NCBI GenBank assembly: GCA_028713915.1
Contig: JAQTNK010000021.1
Location: forward strand, 1-64,000
Direction of reading: 5' to 3'
Length of the DNA stretch: 64,000 bases
From: Rhodocyclaceae bacterium
GTDB lineage: Bacteria > Pseudomonadota > Gammaproteobacteria > Burkholderiales > Rhodocyclaceae
The translations under genes were made by a program, and so were the position numbers. Shown here in pieces: positions 54,810-62,679 of the stretch (positions within the stretch are counted from its first letter, which is position 1; each line of letters opens with the position of its first letter). A model generated the notes under the pieces. It was not told where the DNA came from and searched no databases. It saw only the letters and a program-made list of their open reading frames with translations.

Positions 54810-56818
54810 GCTGGGGCCCTCTTGGTGGTGCGGCCCGCTGCCGCCGACGAAGCCTTCAAGGCCACCTCCAGCGTATCCATGAACTGGGCGACCTTGATCG
54901 GCTTCGTGAGATAGTCGAAAAATCCGGCCTGGAGCGCTTTCTCGATATCGTGGGGCACGGCGTTGGCGCTCAGCGCGATGATGGGGATATGGGCGGTCGA
55001 TGGATCGGCGTGCAGGATCTTCATGGCATCGAGCCCGCTGATGCCGGGCAGGTTGATGTCCATCAGGATCACCTCCGGCCGATAGACGCGCGCAAACTCG
55101 ATGCCGAGATTGCCATCCGCCGCCGACAGCAGGCGCAGGTCAGGGCGGCGGGCGATGAGCTGCTCGACCAGTTCCAGGTTGGCTGGATTGTCTTCGACAT
55201 AGAGCACGGTGCGCAGCGGCGTGCCTTCGGGCAGCTGCGGCCGCTCCAGCGCCGCCTGCTCGACCTCCTCAATCGCCAGCAGCGGCACCGTCGTCAGGCC
55301 CAGTTCGAACCAGAACACGCTGCCGACGCCGACGCTGCTGTCCGCGCCGATGCTGCCCCCCATCAGCTCCACCAGCCGCTTGGTCACCACTAGTCCGATG
55401 CCGGTGCCTTCCTCCGCGCCGGCTTCCTTGCCGATGCGGTTGAACGGCTGGAACAGCTGCGCCAGCTGCTCGGGCGCCAGGCCTTTGCCGGTGTCCCGGA
55501 CGCTGATGCGGATCGACTCCGCGCTGCTGGGGTGGTACTCCACCACGACGGAGCCTTCCGGCCGGTTGTACTTGATGGCGTTGAACAGCAGGTTGATCAG
55601 CACCTGCTTGACCCGCGTGCGGTCGGCGCTGACGAAGTAGGGGACTTCGAAGCGCGGGAAGGTCATGACGATGCCGCGCTTCTGTGCCTGCGGCTCGATC
55701 ATGGCGCGGCACTCGAGCATGATCTCCACCAGCGAGACCGGCTCATGCGACAGCGTCGCCTTGCCGGATTCGATCAGCGCCAGATCGAGGATTTCGTTGA
55801 TCAGTTCCAGCAGGTACCAGCCGGCCTTGAGGATCTGGTCGAGGTTGCGCTTCTGGGCGGGCGTCGGCTGCGGCGAACCCGATTCGATGAGCTGGGCGAA
55901 GCCGAGAATCGCGTTGAGCGGCGTGCGCAATTCATGGCTCATGCTGGACAGAAAATCCGATTTCGCCAGGTTGGCTGTTTCCGCCACGGACTTGGCGCTC
56001 TCCAGTTCGGCGTTCTTGTCGAGCAGCACCTGATCGAGCAGCGCCCGCTCGGCTTCGACCCGCTTGCGCGCGGTATTGTCGGTGCCGATCAACAGGTAGC
56101 CGATGATGGCATTCTGGGCGTCGCGCAACGCGGTGACCGACACGACGGCCGGGAAGCGGCTGCCGTCCTTGCGGATATAGGTCAGCTCGTAGATGTCCTC
56201 GATGCCGCGCGAGGCCTTGAACACCAGGGCCTCGAAGCCCGGCGCGATCGGCGTCGAGAGTTCGACGCTCAATGCCTCGGCGCGCGCGACCACTTCCTGC
56301 GGATCGGAAATCTCGGCCGGCGTGATCTTGTTCACCACTTCGGCGGCCGCATAGCCGAGCATGCGCTCGGCGCCGACGTTGAAGATCTGGATCACGCCCC
56401 TGGCGTCGGTGGCGATGCTCGAGAAGTTTGCGCTGTTGAAAATCGCATTCTGCAGGGCCCCGGCCTTGAGCAGCGCTTCTTCCGCCGGCGTCGCGTCCGG
56501 GGCTTCCTTGCTGTCCTGAACCATGGCGTTGGCCTGCCCCCTCCGAAACCCGCGCGGATGCCCGCTGTCGAGAGCCAGCTTGCGGAGTCGCCGGGTTTCG
56601 CGAAACGACAGCGACAGCAGAAGGGTGATGCCGATGACGGCGAAGACGAGGTAGGTCAAGAGAAGGGTGCCGTGTGCCTGCAATGAACATTCATGGCCGG
56701 TGTCCCTGAAAACCTGAGACGGAACCCGGAACTGGAGGCCGGCGCGAATCACCGGTCGGCGAAGCGACCGAGACAATGACGGCCTGTCCAAAGGCCCTCG
56801 GTGTGCTGACGTACGCAA
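54806..56818 (-). CDS. PAS hybrid sensor histidine kinase
   Basis: Up to 670 residues. A membrane helix (GTLLLTYLVFAVIGITLLLSL) near residue 52 is followed by a PAS domain (GVIQIFNVGAERMLGYAA). HisKA follows with the phospho-His in SDFLSSMSHELRTPLNAILG, then HATPase_c (DTGKGLAPEQL and GTGIGLVVTKRLVELMGG) and a C-terminal receiver (YVEDNPANLELVEQL). The start is uncertain: the frame opens with a TTG at 56818, another TTG at 56683 would start just before the membrane helix, and an ATG at 56524 would lose the helix. It is coupled to the response regulator. Confidence 0.85.
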   Translation of the reverse strand: MRTSAHRGPLDRPSLSRSLRRPVIRAGLQFRVPSQVFRDTGHECSLQAHGTLLLTYLVFAVIGITLLLSLSFRETRRLRKLALDSGHPRGFRRGQANAMVQDSKEAPDATPAEEALLKAGALQNAIFNSANFSSIATDARGVIQIFNVGAERMLGYAAAEVVNKITPAEISDPQEVVARAEALSVELSTPIAPGFEALVFKASRGIEDIYELTYIRKDGSRFPAVVSVTALRDAQNAIIGYLLIGTDNTARKRVEAERALLDQVLLDKNAELESAKSVAETANLAKSDFLSSMSHELRTPLNAILGFAQLIESGSPQPTPAQKRNLDQILKAGWYLLELINEILDLALIESGKATLSHEPVSLVEIMLECRAMIEPQAQKRGIVMTFPRFEVPYFVSADRTRVKQVLINLLFNAIKYNRPEGSVVVEYHPSSAESIRISVRDTGKGLAPEQLAQLFQPFNRIGKEAGAEEGTGIGLVVTKRLVELMGGSIGADSSVGVGSVFWFELGLTTVPLLAIEEVEQAALERPQLPEGTPLRTVLYVEDNPANLELVEQLIARRPDLRLLSAADGNLGIEFARVYRPEVILMDINLPGISGLDAMKILHADPSTAHIPIIALSANAVPHDIEKALQAGFFDYLTKPIKVAQFMDTLEVALKASSAAAGRTTKRAPA

Positions 56819-57132
56819 GTCGGTCCATGGTATCCGGCTTTACCGGTCTCGGGGCTGCCACGTTAAACCCGCCATGGCCCGTACAAGTGAAGTCCGCTCG
56901 GTTGCGCTTCGCCCTGCCCATTCGGATTGCCTCGCTATGGAATGTGACGCCCAGTATCGACTCGGTCGAGCGGCCGCTCTGTGCGTTGGCGAACAATGCG
57001 CCGATCGATTTTCAGGGCCTTATGTGCCCTGGCGAACGGAGCGTTGCGGGAACAATCGCAACAATGGGTCTCCGCATGGCTCGTCCCCGGATTTGCCGGA
57101 GCGCGAGAAGTAATGCCCACCTGGAGAAGAAC
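56819..57132. other. 314-base gap before the Spy-like gene
   Basis: No credible gene is present. A 79-codon frame at 56874-57113 has unusual composition and no ribosome site. The gap must hold promoters for the kinase operon on the minus strand and the Spy-like gene on the plus strand, but I could not identify their elements. Confidence 0.5.
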
Positions 57133-57609
57133 ATGAAACTAAGCGACCATCAATTCACGAACGCCAGCCTCCGCCTGATCGCGGCGGCAGCGCTGGCCAC
57201 CACCCTCGCGTTCGCGCCGGCGGTGGTATTCGCCGCCGACAAGGATGCTCACGAGGATCGCGCCGAACTGCGCATCAAGCACATGCATGCCATGCTCAAG
57301 ATCACGCCGACCCAGGAGGAGCAGTGGGCAAAGGTCGCGGAAACGATGCGCGACAATGCGAAGACCATGGACGGACTTACCCAGGCGCGAGCCGATCATG
57401 CCAAGGAGATGACTGCCGTCGACGATCTCAAGTCCTACGGCGAAATCGCCGAGGCCCATGCGGACGGACTCAGGAAGCTGACCCCGGCGTTCGCCAGCCT
57501 CTACGCCGGCATGTCGGATGCACAGAAGCTCGAAGCGGACAGCGTCTTCCGTCGCGGCGATTCCGCGCGCAAGAACCATAAGCACGGCAACGCGCCGACG
57601 AACAAGTAG
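57133..57609 (+). CDS. Spy/CpxP-like periplasmic LTXXQ protein
   Basis: A 158-residue exported protein. The signal peptide is about residues 1-37 (ALATTLAFAPAVVFAAD at its end). The helical core contains the LTxxQ-like motif KITPTQEEQWAKVAETM and a second half LTPAFASLYAGMSDAQKLEAD. Spy and CpxP are periplasmic chaperones induced by envelope stress. ATG at 57133 with GGAGAAG upstream. It is followed by the small exported protein at 57693. Confidence 0.85.
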   Translation: MKLSDHQFTNASLRLIAAAALATTLAFAPAVVFAADKDAHEDRAELRIKHMHAMLKITPTQEEQWAKVAETMRDNAKTMDGLTQARADHAKEMTAVDDLKSYGEIAEAHADGLRKLTPAFASLYAGMSDAQKLEADSVFRRGDSARKNHKHGNAPTNK

Positions 57610-57692
57610 CCATGAGTGCGCTTGAGGCAGGTGCCGACGAGCGCGCGCCAAGGTTCGCAATCGCACCACGCATTTCAGGAAAGGGAATCACA

Positions 57693-58013
57693 ATGGAATC
57701 GTCAATATCACCGGCCCGGCGCTTCATGGCAACGGGCGGCAAGGCGCTCATGGCACTGGCCTTCGCCTCGGCGATCAGCGGCATGGCGATGTCGCCGGCG
57801 CTCGCCAGGGACGAGGGACACGACGGCAACAACAGGAACAACGATCATCGCCGCTACGAGTGGCATGGCGATCGCGATGGTCGCGGGCACCGGCCTGAAT
57901 ATCGGCGCCCGTATGCATACGCGCAACCGGTCTATGTTCCGCCGCCCGTGTACTACGAGCCGAGGCAGTCTCCCGGCATCAGCCTGTTCCTTCCGCTCGA
58001 CCTTCGTCGCTAG
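57693..58013 (+). CDS. Small exported His/Arg/Tyr/Pro-rich protein
   Basis: A 106-residue protein with an N-terminal signal (LMALAFASAISGMAMSPALA) and a mature part rich in Asn, His, Arg, Tyr and Pro (VYVPPPVYYEPRQSPG). The start at 57693 has AGGAAAGGG upstream. The longer opening from 57612 lacks one. It ends FLPLDLRR, resembling small periplasmic proteins often found beside Spy genes in this group. No function can be given. Confidence 0.7.
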   Translation: MESSISPARRFMATGGKALMALAFASAISGMAMSPALARDEGHDGNNRNNDHRRYEWHGDRDGRGHRPEYRRPYAYAQPVYVPPPVYYEPRQSPGISLFLPLDLRR

Positions 58014-58077
58014 GTCATTGCGTTTATCATGAGATCGGCGGCTGGCTCGGCCGCCGATGCCGTGACGGAGTGAATCA

Positions 58078-59475
58078 ATGATTTCTGGTTCCGGATATGC
58101 AATACGGACAAGCGCCGTCCTGGCGTTGTCCTTGTCACTGACGGCGGCTGCCGCGGCAGCGGGTCTGGATGCGCCCGGCCTGGCGGCGACGATACCCGAG
58201 GCCACCGGCGGCGCCGGCCTGGGCGCGGCCGTGCGCATGGAGAACTCGCTCTATCGGGGAGGCGGGACGCGCAACGACCTGGTACCGATTTACGTGTACG
58301 AGGGCAAGCGCGTTTTTCTCGAAGCCTATCGGCTCGGCCTGAAACTCGATGAAACGCCGGAGTCGCGCTTCGATGCATTCGTCAGCTATCGGTTCGAGGG
58401 CTTCCCGTACGACCGCGTTCCGGCCAGCCTGGCCGGCATGACCAATCGCGGCACCGGCGTGGATCTGGGCTTGGGCTATCAGCGGCAGCGGCCGTGGGGC
58501 ACGCTTTTCGGCGAAGTCCTGCATGATGCGGCTGCCGGATCGAGCGGCAGCGAAATTCGGGTTGGCTACCGCTACGACTGGAAAATCGGCAAGCTGCAGC
58601 TGCAGCCCCAGATCGCGCTCGCCGCACGCGACGCCAAGCTGAACAATTACTACTATGGCGTGCGCCCGGCCGAAGCGACGGCGGCGCGCCCGGCGTACGA
58701 GCCGGGCAGCGGCATCAATGGCGAACTCGGACTGTCCGCCGTATACCGGCTCTCGGAGCGCTGGCGGCTGCTCGGCGGTCTCTCCGCCACGCGCTGGTCG
58801 TCCGGCGTGCGCGCCAGTCCGATCGTCGAGGATCGCACCCAGCTTGCCGCCCAGCTCGGCCTCGCCTACGACTTCTCGCCCAGCCACGAAGCCTGGCCCG
58901 AAGGCCGGCCGCTGATCGTCAAGGTGCTGTACGGCAAGTCGAGCGATTGCGATGTCGCCAAGGTGATGCTGCTCAAGTGCTTCTCGACCGACACGGCGGA
59001 CCAGACCCGCATCACGTCGATTGAACTCGGGCGCCCGTTCATCGAGCGCGTGAACGGTTGGCCGCTTGATTTTGTCGGCTACGTCGGCATCCTCAATCAC
59101 AACGAGCGCGGCCTGCAGCAGGACGCCTTGCAAGTCGACGCCTACATGAAGGCCTACTACTATGGCTTTCCGTGGAGCGAGCGCGTGCGGACGCGCCTGG
59201 GCTTCGGCGCTGGCGTCTCCTACGCGCAGCGCGTGCCGTTCGTCGAAATGCGCGACCAGTTGGCGCGCGGACGCAGCAGTTCGAGACTGCTCAACTATCT
59301 CGACCCCAGCATCGACGTCAGCCTCGGCGATCTGATCGGCGTCAGGGCCATGCGCGACGCTTACGTCGGCCTCGGCGTGTCGCACCGCTCGGGCATCTTC
59401 GGCACCTCGCGCATGCTCGGCAATGTGAATGGCGGATCGAACTACATCTATTCGTATCTGGAGTGGCGAATGTAG
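58078..59475 (+). CDS. MipA/OmpV-family outer membrane protein
   Basis: A 465-residue outer-membrane beta barrel. The signal peptide is about residues 1-25 (SAVLALSLSLTAAAAAAG). The barrel has alternating hydrophobic strands and the MipA/OmpV-like stretch FVSYRFEGFPYDRVPASLAGM (broken here for length). The C-terminus SYLEWRM ends without the terminal aromatic typical of classical barrels. MipA proteins are thought to scaffold cell-wall enzymes and can confer resistance. Start ATG at 58078. Confidence 0.78.
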   Translation: MISGSGYAIRTSAVLALSLSLTAAAAAAGLDAPGLAATIPEATGGAGLGAAVRMENSLYRGGGTRNDLVPIYVYEGKRVFLEAYRLGLKLDETPESRFDAFVSYRFEGFPYDRVPASLAGMTNRGTGVDLGLGYQRQRPWGTLFGEVLHDAAAGSSGSEIRVGYRYDWKIGKLQLQPQIALAARDAKLNNYYYGVRPAEATAARPAYEPGSGINGELGLSAVYRLSERWRLLGGLSATRWSSGVRASPIVEDRTQLAAQLGLAYDFSPSHEAWPEGRPLIVKVLYGKSSDCDVAKVMLLKCFSTDTADQTRITSIELGRPFIERVNGWPLDFVGYVGILNHNERGLQQDALQVDAYMKAYYYGFPWSERVRTRLGFGAGVSYAQRVPFVEMRDQLARGRSSSRLLNYLDPSIDVSLGDLIGVRAMRDAYVGLGVSHRSGIFGTSRMLGNVNGGSNYIYSYLEWRM

Positions 59476-59522
59476 CGGTGGATGACTCCGCAGTTCGATT
59501 CTCCAGTAATGAATGGAACGGG

Positions 59523-59672
59523 TTACAGCGGGCGCCGTCCGCTAATGACGCGGAGCAGCACGACGACGATGGCAATCACCAACAAGACGTGGATAAAGCC
59601 GCCGATGGTGTAGGAAGTGACCAAGCCAAGCAGCCACAAGATGATCAATACAACAGCGATCGTATACAGCAT
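59523..59672 (-). CDS. lmo0937-family small membrane protein
   Basis: A 49-residue protein that is almost wholly hydrophobic: two helices, MLYTIAVVLIILWLLGLVTS and FIHVLLVIAIVVVLLRVIS, joined by YTIGG. This is the lmo0937/DUF5670 pattern, common in stress gene groups. The start at 59672 has AAAGGA upstream. A longer frame to 59825 is not supported. Confidence 0.85.
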   Translation of the reverse strand: MLYTIAVVLIILWLLGLVTSYTIGGFIHVLLVIAIVVVLLRVISGRRPL

Positions 59673-59776
59673 GGAAATTGTCCTTTCGTCCTGGCAAGCC
59701 CGGCTACCGATCGGCCCGCTTCGAGCGACCTCGTCGCGTGGACCGGACCGCTTGCCATGGGAACATGGTGGTCCTT

Positions 59777-59983
59777 TTAAGGCGGCGCCTCGGTGCGCTG
59801 GCGAACATGGGCACGTCGGTCCCACCTGACATAAGCGATGGTGAACGCGACAAGCAGCACGCTCAGAACAGCCAGGAAGTACATGGCTTCGGGCAGGAAG
59901 CTCCTGAAGATGTCCTGGGCAACGTAATTTGCCGACCAGATCCCGAGCGCAATGATCTGTCCGAACGCGATAAGCATGTCCAT
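59777..59983 (-). CDS. Small two-helix membrane protein, unknown
   Basis: A 68-residue protein with two predicted helices: LIAFGQIIALGIWSANYVA and AMYFLAVLSVLLVAFTIAYV. The C-terminal tail is basic (RWDRRAHVRQR). The ribosome site before 59983 is weak. It lies upstream of the lmo0937-type gene on the same strand. No family recognised. Confidence 0.5.
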   Translation of the reverse strand: MDMLIAFGQIIALGIWSANYVAQDIFRSFLPEAMYFLAVLSVLLVAFTIAYVRWDRRAHVRQRTEAPP

Positions 59984-60136
59984 GGCTTATCCGGCGCCGT
60001 CGACGTCAGGCAAAGACGACTTGCTGCAGCAGAGAGTCTTCCTTCGATTCACAATTCGCAGCTCCGGGCAGCACAGATTGCAGAACTCGGTCGCGCGGAG
60101 GGTTTCGCCGCAGGACCGGGCAGCTGGAACACATCG

Positions 60137-60382
60137 TTATTGGGGCGCCCGCGAATCGAGTTCCGCCGCCGAGACTTTCTCTTTGCCCTTGATCTCGGCA
60201 ACGCAAACATCGTTCGCATTGCCTGACAACGAGGCACATGCCGCCTTGCCGGACTTGTACTCGGCGGAAATCCTGTCCTGTTGGCTCTCGAAGTCGCTCT
60301 TCGACATGCCTTGCGCCATCGCGCCGGCGCTGAAGGCGAGGCCCATGGCAAGGGCCATGGCATTGATGTTGAACTTGTTCAT
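60137..60382 (-). CDS. Short exported protein, probably truncated
   Basis: An 81-residue protein with signal peptide (MNKFNINAMALAMGLAFSAGAMAQ) and a helical mature part FESQQDRISAEYKSGKAACASL, then NDVCVAEIKGKEKVSAAELD with two cysteines. Betaproteobacterial proteins with this pattern that I recall are about twice as long with a second repeat, so this copy seems cut off after AELDSR. The start at 60382 has AGGAAGGA upstream. Confidence 0.7.
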   Translation of the reverse strand: MNKFNINAMALAMGLAFSAGAMAQGMSKSDFESQQDRISAEYKSGKAACASLSGNANDVCVAEIKGKEKVSAAELDSRAPQ

Positions 60383-60461
60383 GATCGTTCCTTCCTGTGA
60401 TGAGTTTGGGCGTGATGCATCGGCTAGCGATTTTCGGCGCCGGCCGATCAGGCGTATGGCT

Positions 60462-61148
60462 TCAACGAACGGTCTGGGTGCCGACGATCTCGACGTCGAC
60501 GCGGCGGTCGGGTTGCAGGCAGGCGATCACCTTGGCGCTCTTCGCGCCGGTGCAATCGCCGGCTTTCGTCACCGGCTGCATCTCGCCCTTGCCGTCTGTC
60601 TGAATGCGGTTCGCCTCGATGCCTTTGCCCAGGAGATAGGTCTTGACCGCCGCCGCACGTTGCTGCGACAGCCGCTGGTTGTATGCTTCCGAGCCGAAGC
60701 GGTCGGCATGACCGACAGCCAGGATCACTTCGGGGCTGATGTCCTTTGTCTTGTCGATGAACTCATCCAGCGCCTGCCGCCCCGCGGGACGCAGCGTAGC
60801 CTTGTCGAAATCGAACAGCGTATCGGCGTCCAGCGTCACGCGTTGGCTTGCGGGTTTGGGCGCTGGTTGCGGCACCGCAACTGCAGCCATTTTCGGCGCG
60901 GGCTCGACCTTTGCGACCGGCGCCGGGACGAAATCCGGATCGCATTCGGCGGTGGGCGCCGGCGCAGGTCCGAAACCGCTGTGCCAGCAGAGCCCGAAGC
61001 CGCTTTTCACGACCGTGCCGCGCTGGTCAGTCAGGTATTGCCTCTCCTTGGGGTCGCTTTCGGCCCGTGCCGCACTCGCTGCCATGCCGACTACCAAGGC
61101 GCACGAAATCGCCAGGGTCATTTGCTTCTTGATCAATGCGGTGGTCAT
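60462..61148 (-). CDS. OmpA-family peptidoglycan-binding protein
   Basis: A 228-residue exported protein. The signal peptide is about residues 1-29. A short region with CWHSGF and PAPAP linkers follows. The C-terminal OmpA domain (about residues 105-225) has VTLDADTLFDFDKATLRPAG, the peptidoglycan-binding AVGHADRFGSEAYNQRLSQQ and a terminal RVDVEIVG. It should tie the outer membrane to the cell wall. There is no N-terminal barrel. Confidence 0.9.
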   Translation of the reverse strand: MTTALIKKQMTLAISCALVVGMAASAARAESDPKERQYLTDQRGTVVKSGFGLCWHSGFGPAPAPTAECDPDFVPAPVAKVEPAPKMAAVAVPQPAPKPASQRVTLDADTLFDFDKATLRPAGRQALDEFIDKTKDISPEVILAVGHADRFGSEAYNQRLSQQRAAAVKTYLLGKGIEANRIQTDGKGEMQPVTKAGDCTGAKSAKVIACLQPDRRVDVEIVGTQTVR

Positions 61149-61289
61149 GTTGTTTTTCCGATCATGGTTGGGTCAATTTCCGCCTTTGCAGTAATTCGAC
61201 TGTCGGCAAAGCGGCGAGATACCGACAGTCAAAGAAGTCATCCTCTCCCGGATCGCAGATGTGCTCTGTTCGCCAAGGCACATTGCGCG

Positions 61290-61673
61290 TCAATCGGCGG
61301 TTCGGCTTGCATCCTCGATGAGTACCATGCGCTCGCCGCGTCGCCAGCGAACCGAATTTGCCGCCACGAATATGCGCTCCGATCCGTCTCGCATGCGCAC
61401 GGTGACTTCGCGAATCGGCTGCGCGACTGCCGATGTCCCGATCTCCCGCGTAGACGCCACGACGCCGCATTCCGCACACTTGACTCGACTGCGCTTGCCG
61501 GGGATTTGCAGCCCGGTGCCGCGGTCGGGCACGGCGACGATGCTTGCCATGTCGATGGCCGGCGGCTGCCTGGCCGTGAAGGCGTAAATGCTGGTCGTGG
61601 CGATCATCAGCATCGCAGTGCAGCCGATCAGCAGTAGGGGGTATGCCGTTTCATCAGGCCGTCTCGTTGTCAT
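61290..61673 (-). CDS. Membrane-anchored small protein with CxxC, unknown
   Basis: A 127-residue protein. One membrane helix near the N-terminus (YPLLLIGCTAMLMIATTSIYAF) is followed by a periplasmic part with VKCAECGVVASTREIG and a beta-rich end (EVTVRMRDGSERIFVAANSV) ending in GERMVLIED. The tail resembles the C-terminal part of SlyB-like outer-membrane proteins without the glycine zipper. The start at 61673 is chosen because upstream codons overlap the promoter region of the BON gene. Confidence 0.7.
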   Translation of the reverse strand: MTTRRPDETAYPLLLIGCTAMLMIATTSIYAFTARQPPAIDMASIVAVPDRGTGLQIPGKRSRVKCAECGVVASTREIGTSAVAQPIREVTVRMRDGSERIFVAANSVRWRRGERMVLIEDASRTAD

Positions 61674-61889
61674 TTCGCTATCTTTGGAATGGTTAGGCAC
61701 TGCGGCTAGTCTTCCCGCCGCGCACGATGGCGTCTGTGCGCTGGCGCTCGCAGCGTGCCCATCCGTCATGGCGGCGCGCAGATCGGGCCGCGCCGCGTTT
61801 TGTGGCGCTATGTGTGGCAACGAACAGAGACCGTTCGGAGGAAGCCGGATGATGCCTGCTCCCTCACCTCCAAAAGAATGGACTAAATC

Positions 61890-62219
61890 ATGAAGACCAC
61901 GCTTGCTACCACCTGCCTCATCATCGGCACCCTGCTGGCGCCTGTTGCGGCTTATGCTGCCGATTCCGACTCCGACCGCAGCCACCCGCTGACCTTCGTC
62001 AAGGACTCGGTAATCACGACCAAGATCAAGGCCAAGCTGGCCGACGAAAAGATGAGCAGCCTCGTGCACGTCAAGGTCGATACCAACCGCAAGGGTGCGG
62101 TCGTGTTGACCGGAACGGTCGAGACCGGAGAAGCCGCCGACAAGGCTTATGCCCTGGCGCGCGACACCGAAGGCGTCACGTCGGTCAAGAGCAGCATTCA
62201 AGTCAAGAAGGACAACTAG
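61890..62219 (+). CDS. Periplasmic BON-domain protein
   Basis: A 109-residue protein. The signal peptide is residues 1-23 (TLLAPVAAYA at its end). The BON domain covers about residues 36-107, with VKDSVITTKIKAKLADEKM and VLTGTVETGEAADKAYALAR, and ends SIQVKKDN. BON proteins (OsmY-like) bind membranes and are induced by osmotic stress. It is followed by a clear intrinsic terminator. Confidence 0.9.
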   Translation: MKTTLATTCLIIGTLLAPVAAYAADSDSDRSHPLTFVKDSVITTKIKAKLADEKMSSLVHVKVDTNRKGAVVLTGTVETGEAADKAYALARDTEGVTSVKSSIQVKKDN

Positions 62220-62267
62220 GCGTTTGCCGCAGGGCAGATCCGCGACAAATCCGTTTGCGCCTGCGCT

Positions 62268-62308
62268 GGCCGACTTCGGTTCCAAGAGAACCGGGTCGGC
62301 CTTTTCTT
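62268..62308 (+). terminator. Intrinsic terminator of the BON gene
   Basis: A long hairpin with arms GGCCGAC and GTCGGCC (62268-62301, with an inner CGGTTC/GAACCG stem) is followed by TTTTCTT. It lies about 50 bases after the BON stop. It also reaches the stop codon of the converging DUF5329-like gene. Confidence 0.88.
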
Positions 62309-62679
62309 CAGTACGTACGAAGGCGCGCCAGTTCTTCGCGCAGCCATAGGCCGCTCGCGATCGATGGAGCGCCAGTACATTTCACGCCGTACGGCTGCCC
62401 GCTGAAACTGCTTGCGGTGGCGGCCTTTTCAATGAAGTCTTCGGCGGTAGCGATCTGGTTCCGCGTCACCAGATACTTGTACTTTTCGCGCAGGTGCGCC
62501 TGCGCCGCTTTTGAGTCGTACGCGCTGCCGTTGCGATAGAACGCGCATCCGGACCCTTCGACATAGCCGAGCAGGAAATTTATTTCGAGTTGCGCTGCCG
62601 GGAGAGGCTCGGCGCGCGCAACGGCCATCCACATGAGTCCGAGCAGCAGTGCCGCGCGACGTAGCGGGTGCCGCGTCAC
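62308..62679 (-). CDS. DUF5329-like exported protein
   Basis: A 123-residue protein with an N-terminal signal (RRAALLLGLMWMAVARAE) and the mature start LPAAQLEINFLLGYVEGSGCAFYRNG, which is the DUF5329 pattern. A second cysteine lies in GVKCTGAPS. The function is unknown. Its start overlaps the stop of the PLD gene by four bases, suggesting coupling. Confidence 0.82.
   Translation of the reverse strand: MTRHPLRRAALLLGLMWMAVARAEPLPAAQLEINFLLGYVEGSGCAFYRNGSAYDSKAAQAHLREKYKYLVTRNQIATAEDFIEKAATASSFSGQPYGVKCTGAPSIASGLWLREELARLRTY

Noticed and set aside
56874-57113. 79-codon frame upstream of the Spy-like gene
   Set aside because: No ribosome site, odd residue composition, and no resemblance to a known family.
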